From positions 124,001 through 188,000 of the forward strand of contig NZ_JAPDRJ010000001.1 in the NCBI RefSeq assembly GCF_040706535.1: a DNA stretch of 64,000 nt. Direction: 5' to 3'. Made by a program: the position numbers and the translations under genes. The notes under the pieces are model-generated. The model did not search any database and was not told the DNA's origin. It saw nothing but the letters and a program-made list of their open reading frames with translations. Position 1 is the stretch's first letter. Every line of letters starts with the position of its first letter. This document shows, piece after piece, positions 31,480 through 39,985 of this stretch. This stretch comes from Lentisalinibacter orientalis. GTDB lineage: Bacteria > Pseudomonadota > Gammaproteobacteria > Steroidobacterales > Woeseiaceae.

Positions 31480-33486
31480 CTACAGGCCGAACGGATAGGT
31501 ATCCGGCATGCCCTCCAGCTCGTCGGTGGCGAGCGGCGTGACCGCGCGGCTGCGGTCGAACCAGACGTACTCGTCGAACTGCCGCGGCAGCACCGCTTCG
31601 AAGTAGTGGCTCATGCGTTCGGTCTCCGGACGGTAGATTACGCCGATCGCCCGCTCCAGGCGCGGCCGCGACAGCGCCTCGCGCAGCTCGGTCTCGCCGT
31701 CGTCGGAGAGATCCAGCAGGAAGCGACCGACGCCGGTGTCGTGCATCAGACGCTCGTAGCTGTCGGCCAGCGACGGCCGCACGATCTTCACCTCCATCGG
31801 CCCGTCCCAGTCGGACGCGGCTGCCACCGTGCCGCCGTGGGTGCCGAAGCCGATGCTGTAGACACCCTCGCCGAAGGCCTCCCGGCAGAGGCGGCCGATG
31901 TTGGTCTCGCCGCGGGCGGACATCTCGGTGGCGTCGGCGTCGCCGATGTGCGAGTTGTGCGCCCACACCACGGCCTTGGCGTCCGGGCCGTGGTGCTCGA
32001 GCAGCAGCGACAGCGTGTCGAACATGTGGGTGTCGCGCAGGTTCCAGGAAGTGCGCGAGCCGTAGTACATGCTGCGGTAATAGCGCTCGGCGTTGGCCAC
32101 CAGCCGGGCATTCTGCATGGCGTCCAGGAAGCGCTCCCCGTCGGCGGCCACGTACTCCTCGCGCCGCTCCAGCAGGTCGGTGAGCATGCGCACGACGTCC
32201 TCCTCGCAGCTGCGATAGGAGCCGGTGAGGGCGGCGTGACCGTAGGTGGCCGGGTCCGTCTGCCAGGGGGTCAGGCAGCCGTAGCGCCGGCGGGCCAGCG
32301 CAGCGGTGTCCGGGTCGACGTCGTCGAGGTAGCGCAGCACGGCCCGGATGGAGGTGTAGAGGCTGTAGAGGTCCAGCCCGTAGAAAGCGAAGCGCTCCGG
32401 CTCGGGCAGTCCGCCGTTGTGCCGGCGCAGCCACTCCACCAGTTCGCGCACCTCGGCGTTGCGCCACATCCAGGTGGGGAAGCGGGCGAAGGCGGTCCAC
32501 TCCGACGGCGGATACTCCAGATGGCGGATGTAGTGGTCGATACGGGCGGCGTCCGGCCAGTCGCCCTCGATGGCCATGAAGCCGAAGCCCTTGCGTTCGA
32601 TCAGCTCGCGGGTGATGCGCGCGCGCATCCGGTAGAACTCCGACGTGCCGTGGCTCGCCTCGCCGAGCAGGACGATGCGCGCATCGCCGATGCGGGCCAT
32701 GAGGCCGTCGAGGCCGGCGGCGTCGATGTCGTCGAAGGGCTCCGCCCGCTGCGCGATGCTGGCCTCCAGCGTCGCCGGCCGGCGCCGGCCCTGCGCCGCG
32801 GGCTCGCTATCGCCGCCTTCCCAGCCCTGCTCGCCCACCAGCGGCACGAAGCGCACGTCGGCCAGATCCTCGGTGGCGAAGTCGGACTCCGAGACGCGGG
32901 TGACCCGGACCAGCTCCTGGGCATAGGGCCGCGGCCCCACCGGGATCACCAGGCGGCCGCCCACCTTCAGCTGGCTCTTCAGCGAATCCGGTACCGCCGG
33001 GCCGGCGGCGGCCACCACGATGGCGTCGAAGGGCGCGGCATCGGCCCAGCCCAGCGTGCCGTCGGCATGGAGCACGTGGACGTTGTCGTAGCCGAGGGTA
33101 GCCAGGGCCTCGCGGGCGCGTTCGGCCAGCGCCCCCACGCGCTCGATGGTGTACACCTCGCCGGCGATCTCGCCGAGGACCGCGGCGGCGTAGCCCGAGC
33201 CGGCGCCGATCTCCAGCACCTTCTCGCCGCCTTCCAGTGCGAGCGCCTCGATCATCATCGCCACGATGTAGGGCTGGGAGATGGTCTGGCCCTCGCCGAT
33301 CGGCAGCGGGTTGTCGTCGTAGGCGAACTCCCTCAGATGCTCGGGCAGGAACGCCTCCCGGGGCACCCGTCGCATCGCCTCCAGCACCGCAGCGGAGCGT
33401 ACGCCCCGGCCCTCTATCTGGCGCGCGACCATCCGGTCCCTTTCCTCGCGCAGTTCGTCCGCGCGGGCGTGAGCGGCGGTATCCAT
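31480..33486 (-). CDS. Protein-L-isoaspartate methyltransferase / erythromycin esterase-family fusion
   Basis: 668 residues from ATG 33486, preceded by GGGAGGAG. Residues ~10-215 are a protein-L-isoaspartate O-methyltransferase (PCMT): RRVPREAFLPEHL, QTISQPYIVAMM, VLEIGAGSGYAAAVL and IPVGPRPYAQELVRVTR are family motifs for repairing isoaspartyl damage. Residues ~240-660 are an erythromycin-esterase-like domain: VLLGEASHGTSEFY supplies the Glu and His of the catalytic set and VVWAHNSHIGDA the second His-containing block. These esterase-like domains are widespread and mostly not antibiotic-resistance enzymes. The two-domain arrangement suggests a protein or metabolite damage-repair role. Neighbours are stress proteins on the same strand. 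Confidence 0.88.
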   Translation of the reverse strand: MDTAAHARADELREERDRMVARQIEGRGVRSAAVLEAMRRVPREAFLPEHLREFAYDDNPLPIGEGQTISQPYIVAMMIEALALEGGEKVLEIGAGSGYAAAVLGEIAGEVYTIERVGALAERAREALATLGYDNVHVLHADGTLGWADAAPFDAIVVAAAGPAVPDSLKSQLKVGGRLVIPVGPRPYAQELVRVTRVSESDFATEDLADVRFVPLVGEQGWEGGDSEPAAQGRRRPATLEASIAQRAEPFDDIDAAGLDGLMARIGDARIVLLGEASHGTSEFYRMRARITRELIERKGFGFMAIEGDWPDAARIDHYIRHLEYPPSEWTAFARFPTWMWRNAEVRELVEWLRRHNGGLPEPERFAFYGLDLYSLYTSIRAVLRYLDDVDPDTAALARRRYGCLTPWQTDPATYGHAALTGSYRSCEEDVVRMLTDLLERREEYVAADGERFLDAMQNARLVANAERYYRSMYYGSRTSWNLRDTHMFDTLSLLLEHHGPDAKAVVWAHNSHIGDADATEMSARGETNIGRLCREAFGEGVYSIGFGTHGGTVAAASDWDGPMEVKIVRPSLADSYERLMHDTGVGRFLLDLSDDGETELREALSRPRLERAIGVIYRPETERMSHYFEAVLPRQFDEYVWFDRSRAVTPLATDELEGMPDTYPFGL

Positions 33487-33581
33487 TCGCTCTCCTCCCG
33501 GCCGCCGACAGCCGGTGTCCGTCCGTCTCCCTCCGAATCTACGCCCGCCGGCGACGCTTGCGACACCGGGGTTTACCGAAC

Positions 33582-34397
33582 TCAGGCGAGCAGTACCGAG
33601 GCATCCGTGCGCCGGAGCAGCTCGGCGAAGGCGCCCGGCGCGGCCAACGGGTGCTCCCGGGGGACGATCAGCACCCGCGCGTCTTCGGCGCCGAGTGCCG
33701 CCGCCACCTCCGCGGGCGTGGCCCGGGCGAGCGGCCGGGAGCGGAAACCGGCCGGCGCCGGTGCGCCCGTCTCCGGCCCGCACAGGAGGACGGCCTCCAG
33801 GCCCTCCGCGGCCGCGATCCGGCCGGCCAGCGCCCGGAGCTCGGGGGCACGCTCGCCCTCGGCAGCCAGCAGGACCACGCGCCGGCCGCTGGACCATTCC
33901 TCCTGCACGAACAGCACCATCCGCCGGGCGCTGCCGACCAGCCGGTGGACGGGCAGCCCGTACCAGCTGCGCACGCCGGCGCGCCGATACGCCCGCGAGA
34001 TCACCAGCGCGTCCAGCTGCTCGAGCCGGCGGCGCAGACCCTCGATGCCAGGCCCGCGCAGCACCTCGAAGGAGTGCTGCACCCCGAGGCTGGCCGCGCC
34101 GCGCTCGAACGACAGCCGCACCGCGCGCGAGCGCACGGCCAGCTGCCGGGTCAGGCGCCCGCCGCCGATCGACCGGGTCTCACCCAGCGTCGTCACCTCG
34201 CGCGCGAGTGCGGAGCGTTCCAGTTCCGCGGTCTCCGTATCCTCGACGAAGACGCCGATCAGGCTGGCCGACGGCCCCGCCAGGGACAGCACAGACCGGA
34301 GCACGCTCTCCAGCGGCGCGGCCGGATCCAGCGCGACGGCGACGCTGAGCCTGCGGTCACTCCCGCTCGCCATTGCCATTGCCGTCGCCATTGCCAC
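33582..34397 (-). CDS. Universal-stress-protein-like hypothetical protein
   Basis: Up to 271 residues. Two alpha/beta halves: residues ~15-155 start RLSVAVALDPAAPLESVLR and the second half starts GRRVVLLAAEGERAPELRAL, each like a degenerate UspA domain (strand-helix repeats with VLFVQEEW and VLIVPREHPLAAP). The ATP-binding G-x2-G-x9-G(S/T) motif is not recognisable. The N-terminus MAMATAMAMAS is encoded by GGCAAT/GGCGAC hexamers shared in another frame with the end of the Lon-like gene; ATG 34373 is an equally possible start, giving a 17-bp overlap instead of 41. It is probably translationally coupled to the protease. Function not established. Confidence 0.6.
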   Translation of the reverse strand: MAMATAMAMASGSDRRLSVAVALDPAAPLESVLRSVLSLAGPSASLIGVFVEDTETAELERSALAREVTTLGETRSIGGGRLTRQLAVRSRAVRLSFERGAASLGVQHSFEVLRGPGIEGLRRRLEQLDALVISRAYRRAGVRSWYGLPVHRLVGSARRMVLFVQEEWSSGRRVVLLAAEGERAPELRALAGRIAAAEGLEAVLLCGPETGAPAPAGFRSRPLARATPAEVAAALGAEDARVLIVPREHPLAAPGAFAELLRRTDASVLLA

Positions 34398-36837
34398 TGC
34401 CGGCCTTCCCGACGGTATCGAGTTGGCGCTGCACGAACCGGGCCCGGCCTTCGGAGAAATCCGACAGCGTCGCCTGGACGCGCCCGTTGACCGTTCCGGG
34501 CGGGTACTTGCCGTCCCCGTCGGCGATGCCCGCGCTCTCGCCGGTCAGCAGTTCGATGGCCTCGTCCACCGTATCCACCGCGTAGACGTGGAACCGCCCG
34601 GCCGCCACGGCCTCGCGCACGTCGCGCCTCAGCATCAGGTGCTTGCGGTTGTCGGCCGGGATAATGACGCCCTGCTCGCCGGTCAGGCCGGCGTCGCTGC
34701 AGACGTCGAAGAAGCCCTCGACCTTCTCGTTGATGCCGCCGACCACCTGCACCCGGCCGTGCTGATTCACGGAACCGGTGACCGCGATGGCCTGGCGCAC
34801 CGGCACCTCGGCCAGCGCCGATATCAGGCTGCAGAACTCCGCCACCGAGGCACTGTCGCCCTCCACCCCGCCGTAGGTCTGCTCGAACACCAGGCTGGCT
34901 GACAGGGACAGGGGCACCTGCCGTGAGTAGCGCGCGCCCAGCAGGGAGCCGAGAATGAGCACGCCCTTGCTGTGGATGGGGCCGCCGAGCTCCACCTCGC
35001 GCTGGATGTCGAGCAGGCTGCCGTCGCCCACGCGCACGGTGGCCGTGATGCGGGTGGGATGGCCGAAGGCGTATCTGCCCAGCTGCAGCACCGACAGCCC
35101 GTTGACCTGCGCCACCGCCTCGCCGGTGACGTCCACCAGTATCGAGCGGCGGGCGATGGCCTCGCGGTAGCGCTGGCGGATGCGGTCGTGACGGTGCTCG
35201 TACTCCGTCAGGGCCCGCTCGACGTCTTCCTCGTCCACCCGCCGCCGCCCGGCTTCCCGGGCCCAGTGACCCGCCTCGGCCAGCAGGTCGCCGAGCGGCC
35301 GGATGCGCGCCGACAGCTTGTCCGCGTCGCCTGCCAGCCGGGCACTGTGCTCCACCACCCGGGCGACGGCGTCGCGGCTGAACGGCGCCAGCCCGTCCCG
35401 GCGCACCATCCCGGCGATCAGCGCGGCCAGCTCTTCGCTGTGCCCGCCGTCGCGGTCGATCACGTCGGAGAAGTCGGCGGCCACGCGGAACAGCTCCGAG
35501 AACTCCGGGTCGTACTCGCTCAGGAGGTAATAGAGCCAGCGCTCGCCGACCAGCACGATCTTCGCCGTCATCGGTATCGGCTCGGGCTCGATCGTCACGG
35601 TCGTCATCAGGCTCAGCATCTGCTGCAGGCTCTGGATGGTGACCTCGCGCCCGGACAGCGCGCGCTTCAGCGCCTGCCAGGCGAAGGGCTCGCGCAGCAG
35701 CCGGTCGGCGTCCATCACCAGGAAGCCGCCGCCGGCACGCTGCAGCGCACCGCCGCGGATCATCCGATGGTCGGTGACCAGCGAGCCGAACTCCGCGTAA
35801 TGATCGATGCGGCCCACCAGGTTGTGGTACACGGGGTGCTGCTCGTAGATCACCGGCGCGGCATCCAGCCCGGCGTTGTCCACCACCACGTTGACCTCGT
35901 AGCGCTGCAGGAACTTCGGCCGCTGGCGCCGGCCGGATTGCGGCATGAACGGCGGCGAAGGCTCCGGGTTGATCAGGGCAGGCAGGTGGGCGAGCAGGTC
36001 CTGCTCCACGCCCTCCAGGTAGGCGCTCGCGTTCTCCAGCGCCCGGTAGCGCTCCTTCAGCTCCTCCAGGAACGGTCCGACGGCGGAGACCCCCACCTGG
36101 CGGTCCAGCTGGCGCACACGCTCGTTGTGCTCCCGCTGCCACGCCGGCAGCTGGCGCAGGTGCGCGGCGAGCCGCTCGCCGAACTCGGCGATCTTGCGGC
36201 GGATCTCCTCCTGCTCGTCCTCGGGCAGCTCGCCGAAGGCCTCCTCGTCGATGACCTTGCCGTCACGCACCGGCGCGAAGGCGAAACCGCCGGGCGTCTG
36301 CAGCAGCCGCAGGCCGTTGCGTTCGGCATCCTCCGCCATCTCCGCCAGGGCGTGGCGGTGGCGCTCCTCGAACTCCTCGTCGATCTCCGAGCGCAGATGC
36401 CGGTACTCGTCGCTCTCGAAGGCGGCCGGCACCGACGACCAGACGTCGTCGATCAGCTGTTTCATGCGCTCGCGCAACCGCCGTCCCTCGCCGGCGGGGA
36501 GTTCCAGCGCCCGCGGCTTCTGCGGATCGTCGAAGGCGTGCACGTAGCACCAGTCGCTCGGTACTTCGCGCTGCGCGGCCGCCTCTTCCAGGAGCTGACG
36601 CATGGCGCCGTGGCGGTCGCTGCCGGGCTCGCCCAGGGCATAGAGGTTGTAGCCGTCGCGGTCCACGGCGACGGCGAGGCGGGCGGCGCCGAGGGCGCGG
36701 CTCTGGCCCACCACCTGCTCGCGGACGGGCAGGTCGTCGGTGCTGTCGAAATCGCGGTCGCGCACCTCGGAGCGCACATGCAGTGCCTCCGCCGAGATGC
36801 GGAATCGCTCTGTCCCTGTGGCGCCGTGACCGGCCAT
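34357..36837 (-). CDS. Lon-like ATP-dependent protease (AAA_32/LonB-type)
   Basis: 826 residues from ATG 36837 (MAGHGATGTERF), with AGGAG upstream; an open extension of 30 codons is disfavoured. It has an N-terminal AAA-like region with an unusual P-loop (GEPGSDRHGA, residues ~73-82), a long coiled-coil insert (~150-270), the second half of the AAA module (FLVMDADRLLREPFAWQALKR) and a C-terminal Lon proteolytic domain. The serine is in GDSASVAEFC and the lysine in GGINEKVEGFF, the Ser-Lys dyad. It belongs to the proteobacterial YcbZ/LonH-like group. The C-terminal tail GNGDGNGNGERE arises from hexanucleotide repeats overlapping the next gene. Confidence 0.88.
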   Translation of the reverse strand: MAGHGATGTERFRISAEALHVRSEVRDRDFDSTDDLPVREQVVGQSRALGAARLAVAVDRDGYNLYALGEPGSDRHGAMRQLLEEAAAQREVPSDWCYVHAFDDPQKPRALELPAGEGRRLRERMKQLIDDVWSSVPAAFESDEYRHLRSEIDEEFEERHRHALAEMAEDAERNGLRLLQTPGGFAFAPVRDGKVIDEEAFGELPEDEQEEIRRKIAEFGERLAAHLRQLPAWQREHNERVRQLDRQVGVSAVGPFLEELKERYRALENASAYLEGVEQDLLAHLPALINPEPSPPFMPQSGRRQRPKFLQRYEVNVVVDNAGLDAAPVIYEQHPVYHNLVGRIDHYAEFGSLVTDHRMIRGGALQRAGGGFLVMDADRLLREPFAWQALKRALSGREVTIQSLQQMLSLMTTVTIEPEPIPMTAKIVLVGERWLYYLLSEYDPEFSELFRVAADFSDVIDRDGGHSEELAALIAGMVRRDGLAPFSRDAVARVVEHSARLAGDADKLSARIRPLGDLLAEAGHWAREAGRRRVDEEDVERALTEYEHRHDRIRQRYREAIARRSILVDVTGEAVAQVNGLSVLQLGRYAFGHPTRITATVRVGDGSLLDIQREVELGGPIHSKGVLILGSLLGARYSRQVPLSLSASLVFEQTYGGVEGDSASVAEFCSLISALAEVPVRQAIAVTGSVNQHGRVQVVGGINEKVEGFFDVCSDAGLTGEQGVIIPADNRKHLMLRRDVREAVAAGRFHVYAVDTVDEAIELLTGESAGIADGDGKYPPGTVNGRVQATLSDFSEGRARFVQRQLDTVGKAGSGNGDGNGNGERE

Positions 36838-36968
36838 AAATGTCGGGCTCCTGCCTGCCGGTCCAGTCTCGCCCAGCGTCTGCGACGGGGCCATAGCGGA
36901 AATTACGGGGGCGGCCGGCGCGCCCATCGACTCAGTTAGGGTGCGGCGGAAGCAGCTGCAGAGCGCGT

Positions 36969-37375
36969 ATGGATTTCCTGCTGCTGATACTCGGTATCGC
37001 GGGCCTGGTGCTGGGCACGGCGGGCGTGCTCACTTATCTCACCCTGCCGCGGCGCTCGTGATCGGGCTCGGCACCAGTCTGCCGGAACTCGCCATCTCGG
37101 TGAACGCGGTGCTTCGAAAGCGCGTCTCGCTGTCGGTGGGCAACATCGTGGGCAGCAACATCTTCGATACGCTGGTACCCATCGGCACCGCCGGACTCAT
37201 CGCACCGCTGGCCTTCGACCGCGGCATCCTCACGTTCGACTTGCCCTGGCTGTTCGGGCTGACCGCTCTGGTGCTGTTCCTGTTTCTCGTGCGCCGCAGG
37301 GGACTGCAGCGGCCGGAGGCCGCACTGCTGCTGGGGCTATACGCGGGTTACGTGACCCTGAAGCTGGCCGCCTGA
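36969..37375 (+). pseudogene. Remnant of a CaCA-family Na+/Ca2+-type exchanger
   Basis: Two pieces in different frames. ATG 36969 opens MDFLLLILGIAGLVLGTAG, the typical first helix of a YrbG-like exchanger, but stops at TGA 37059-37061 after 30 codons. In the next frame, from a GTG at 37058 that overlaps that stop, comes GLGTSLPELAISVNAVLR and VGNIVGSNIFDTL, the second alpha-repeat, and the last helices (105 residues). Intact family members have about 320 residues and two alpha-repeats, so most of the protein, including the first alpha-repeat, is missing. I read this as an internal deletion with frameshift. The overlapping GTGA leaves open a reinitiated half-protein, but that is less likely. 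Confidence 0.75.
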
Positions 37376-37377
37376 CT

Positions 37378-37418
37378 CGGGGTCGGTTGCCTCGCGGTCG
37401 TCGAGTCAACCGACCCCG
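37378..37418. terminator. Hairpin between convergent exchanger remnant and Bax-inhibitor gene
   Basis: Perfect 12-bp inverted repeat: CGGGGTCGGTTG (37378-37389) and CAACCGACCCCG (37407-37418) around a 17-nt loop, in the 50-nt gap between two convergent genes. No T-tract, so probably a bidirectional structural end rather than a classical intrinsic terminator. Confidence 0.5.
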
Positions 37419-37425
37419 GGACGGG

Positions 37426-38091
37426 TCACTCGTCGCTCATGACGCCGAAGATGTGCAGCAGGCTGGTGAAGAGGTTGAAGATGGCCACGTACAGGGTGAC
37501 GGTCGCCATCACGTAGTTGGTCTCGCCGCCGCGGATGATGTTGCTGGTCTCCCACAGGATCAGGCCACCCATCAGCAGCACGAACAGGCCGGACACGGCC
37601 AGCGAGAGCGCGGGCATGTTGAAGAAGATGGCGCCGAGCCCGGCACAGAAACCGGCCAGGATGCCCACCATCAGGAAGCTGCCCATGAAGCTGAAATCCC
37701 GCTGGGACTTCAGCGCGTAGCCCGACAGCCCGAGGAATGCGACGGCAGTGGTGCCGAGCGCCATGGCCACCACCTGGCCGCCGTTCGGGATGCTGAGATA
37801 GGCGTTCAGGATCGGCCCGAGGGTGTAACCCATGAAACCCGTGAGGGCGAATACCAGCAGCACGGAGAAATCGCGGTCACGGAACTTCGTGATCGCGAAC
37901 AGCAGGCCGAAGTAGCCCACCAGCGTGATGATGAGTCCCGGGTGGGGCAGATTCAGCGCCATGGAGACGCCGGCGGTCAGCGCGCTGAACGCGAGCGTCA
38001 TCGCCAGCAGGGCGTACGTGTTGCGCAGCACGCGGTTGGTCGCGAGAGTGCTCTCACGTGTCCTCGATATGGTGCTGACAGGTGTATTCAT
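37426..38091 (-). CDS. Bax inhibitor-1/YccA-family membrane protein
   Basis: 221 residues from ATG 38091 (MNTPVSTISRTRES), with AAGGAAG upstream, preferred over an upstream ATG that lacks a ribosome-binding site. Seven hydrophobic segments; family blocks NRVLRNTYALLAMTLAFSAL at the first helix and FTGFMGYTLGPILNAYLS, then LWETSNIIRGGETNYVMATVTLYVAIFNLF with the conserved Asn/Asp-containing last helices. Bacterial BI-1 proteins act as pH-gated calcium leak channels (BsYetJ) or modulate the FtsH protease (YccA). The specific role here is unknown. Confidence 0.92.
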   Translation of the reverse strand: MNTPVSTISRTRESTLATNRVLRNTYALLAMTLAFSALTAGVSMALNLPHPGLIITLVGYFGLLFAITKFRDRDFSVLLVFALTGFMGYTLGPILNAYLSIPNGGQVVAMALGTTAVAFLGLSGYALKSQRDFSFMGSFLMVGILAGFCAGLGAIFFNMPALSLAVSGLFVLLMGGLILWETSNIIRGGETNYVMATVTLYVAIFNLFTSLLHIFGVMSDE

Positions 38092-38177
38092 CGATGCTTC
38101 CTTTGCGGTTGCCGTTGGACGTTCAGCGGACGGTATCACACCGTCACGCCCGCAAACCAGACCGAAAAGACCAGAAA

Positions 38178-38206
38178 TTGCTTTCGCGTTATTTCGGCCC
38201 TACCAT
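38178..38206 (+). promoter_or_regulatory. Candidate sigma-70 promoter of the winged-helix regulator gene
   Basis: TTGCTT (38178-38183) and TACCAT (38201-38206) with 17-nt spacing, about 30 nt upstream of the start codon, in a locally AT-richer stretch. A hand match only. Confidence 0.4.
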
Positions 38207-38235
38207 AACCGTGTCCAGCACCGCGGACGACAGCG

Positions 38236-38586
38236 ATGAACGACTCGCCCAGCCACTGGAATTTCTTCAGCAATTTCGCGCACATACTGGTATGCCTCGC
38301 CGAGGACCCCCATGCCAGGCTGCGTGACGTGGCCGAGCGGGTCGGCATCACGGAACGCTCGGCATCCCGCCTCGTGAGCGAGCTGGACCGTGCGGGCATC
38401 CTGACGCGAGTGAAGGACGGGCGGCGAAACATGTACGTGATCGACACGGGCCAGCACCTGCGCCATCCGCTGGAAGCCCACTGCACGGTCGGCGACATGC
38501 TCGCCTTCATCCTCAGCCCGGAGAAGGTCCGCGAACTCGACATGCAGCGGCGCAATCCGGAGCTGCTGGTGGACAACCAGCGCTGA
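38236..38586 (+). CDS. Winged-helix (MarR/ArsR-like) transcriptional regulator
   Basis: 116 residues. The helix-turn-helix reads LRDVAERVGITERSASRLVSELDRAGILTR (split at residues ~29-58), followed by a beta-wing KDGRRNMYVI and a helical C-terminal tail of about 45 residues. No ligand domain and no cysteines typical of metal-sensing ArsR proteins. It may regulate its own promoter and nearby genes (Bax-inhibitor gene divergent, hydrolase downstream), but I see no obvious palindromic operator. A single-domain DNA-binding protein; target unknown. Confidence 0.8.
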   Translation: MNDSPSHWNFFSNFAHILVCLAEDPHARLRDVAERVGITERSASRLVSELDRAGILTRVKDGRRNMYVIDTGQHLRHPLEAHCTVGDMLAFILSPEKVRELDMQRRNPELLVDNQR

Positions 38587-38707
38587 GCCCGCGCCTGCGG
38601 GCCGCTGCCAGGGCGCTGCGATCCCTCCCCGCGCACGGCGCGCGACCGCCGCATGGCCGGGCCCGCTCGTGTACCCTCGACGAAGTCAGTTAGCCCGGAG
38701 GGATCAC

Positions 38708-39610
38708 GTGCCAGAGCTGCCGAAAGCCGTCGACGCCGAGCGCATCGAGTTCAGCGGCCGCGCCGGCGGGCTGAGCTATTACGTCGCCGGCGACGGGCCG
38801 CCGATGCTGCTGATCCACAGCATCAACGCGGCAGGGTCCGTCTACGAAGTGAAGCCGGTCTTCGAGAACTACCGGGGCACTCACCGCGTATACGCCCCGG
38901 ACCTGCCCGGCTTCGGCTTCTCGGAACGCTCCCGGCGCCATTACGATGCCAGGCTCTACACCGACGCCGTGCACGACATGCTGGAGCGCATCGCCGCCGA
39001 CTGCGGCGACGCGCCCGTGGACGCGCTGGCCCTGTCGCTCGCCTCGGAGTTCCTTGCCAGAGCGGCCGACGAGGCGCCGGAACGGTTCAGTACGCTGGCG
39101 CTGATCACGCCCACGGGCTTCACGGCCGATGCGGACCGGCTGCGGCAGCCCGAGGGCAGCAACCGGGAGGTGCCCGCGCTGCACGCCGTGCTTACCGTGC
39201 CACTCTGGCGCCGGGGCCTGTACACCCTGCTGGTCAGCCCGAAGAGCATCCGCTACTTCCTGAAGCGCACCTGGGGGTCTGAGGACTACGACGAGGGCCT
39301 GGCCGCCTACGACGATCTCACCACCCACCAGCCGGGCGCCGAACACGCCCCCTATGCCTTCCTGAGCGGGCGCCTGTTCAGCAAGGATATCCGCGACGTG
39401 TACGAACGCCTGCGACAGCCGGTATGGCTGGCCCATGGCACGAAGGGCGACTTCCGGGACTTCAGCGGCGCCGACTGGACCGCCGGGCGGGACAACTGGA
39501 CGGTACACCCCTTCGACACCGGCGCCCTGCCTCACTTCGAGTGTCCGGCGGAGTTCTTCGTCGCCTGGTCCGGTTTCCTGGAACGACAATCGCGGCACGG
39601 ACAACCCTGA
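38708..39610 (+). CDS. Alpha/beta-fold hydrolase
   Basis: 300 residues from GTG 38708, which has GGAGGG 5 nt upstream. Oxyanion region LLIHSINAAGSVYE, strand-loop DLPGFGFSERS, nucleophile elbow LALSLASEF (Ser in an Ala-x-Ser-x-Ala context rather than Gly-x-Ser-x-Gly), and a C-terminal His in ALPHFECPAEF. A cap domain lies between residues ~140 and 220. Cytosolic, no signal peptide. The substrate is unknown; similarity is to the epoxide hydrolase/haloperoxidase-like lineage in a broad sense. Downstream is a DUF2061 gene after 105 nt. Confidence 0.82.
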   Translation: MPELPKAVDAERIEFSGRAGGLSYYVAGDGPPMLLIHSINAAGSVYEVKPVFENYRGTHRVYAPDLPGFGFSERSRRHYDARLYTDAVHDMLERIAADCGDAPVDALALSLASEFLARAADEAPERFSTLALITPTGFTADADRLRQPEGSNREVPALHAVLTVPLWRRGLYTLLVSPKSIRYFLKRTWGSEDYDEGLAAYDDLTTHQPGAEHAPYAFLSGRLFSKDIRDVYERLRQPVWLAHGTKGDFRDFSGADWTAGRDNWTVHPFDTGALPHFECPAEFFVAWSGFLERQSRHGQP

Positions 39611-39715
39611 TCGCGCGCAGACGGGTGACCGCGACCGCCGCCTCTTGCGTAGCGAACCGACCGGGCGCATGATCCGCGGCGTCCGTCTGGACTGGCGTCC
39701 CGGAGGCGCCGCAGC

Positions 39716-39985
39716 ATGTGGTTGTCAGTCGCACCGCCGACGGAGAGGGAATCCCCGCTCCGCAGCATCCTCAAGGCCGTCACCTACCGGATCACCGGCA
39801 CCGTCACCACCGCCCTCATCGCGCTGGCGGTCACCGGCGAGCTGGCGGTGGCGCTCGCCATAGGCACCGTGGAACCGGTCGTCAAACTGCTGATCTACTA
39901 CCTGCATGAGCGGGCATGGCAGCTCGTGCCGAGAGGCACGATACGCCGTACCCTGCACCGCAGCGTCGCCGACGACCTGCAGTAG
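39716..39985 (+). CDS. DUF2061 small membrane protein
   Basis: 89 residues. The family signature SILKAVTYRITGTVTTALIA (residues ~17-36) precedes two membrane helices; GTVEPVVKLLIYYLHERAW (residues ~50-68) is the second conserved block, and the C-terminus is basic. DUF2061 proteins are uncharacterised inner-membrane proteins, sometimes fused to or beside sulfate-assimilation enzymes; no such gene is next to it here. It is followed by a cluster of REP palindromes. Confidence 0.82.
   Translation: MWLSVAPPTERESPLRSILKAVTYRITGTVTTALIALAVTGELAVALAIGTVEPVVKLLIYYLHERAWQLVPRGTIRRTLHRSVADDLQ

Noticed and set aside
31480..33486. Macrolide resistance from the erythromycin-esterase-like domain
   Set aside because: Most proteins of this family are not resistance enzymes, and the fusion to PCMT in a stress block points elsewhere.
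33487..33897. N-terminal extension of the PCMT-esterase gene
   Set aside because: The extension overlaps the USP-like gene, is Gly/Arg-rich without conservation, and ATG 33486 has a strong ribosome-binding site.
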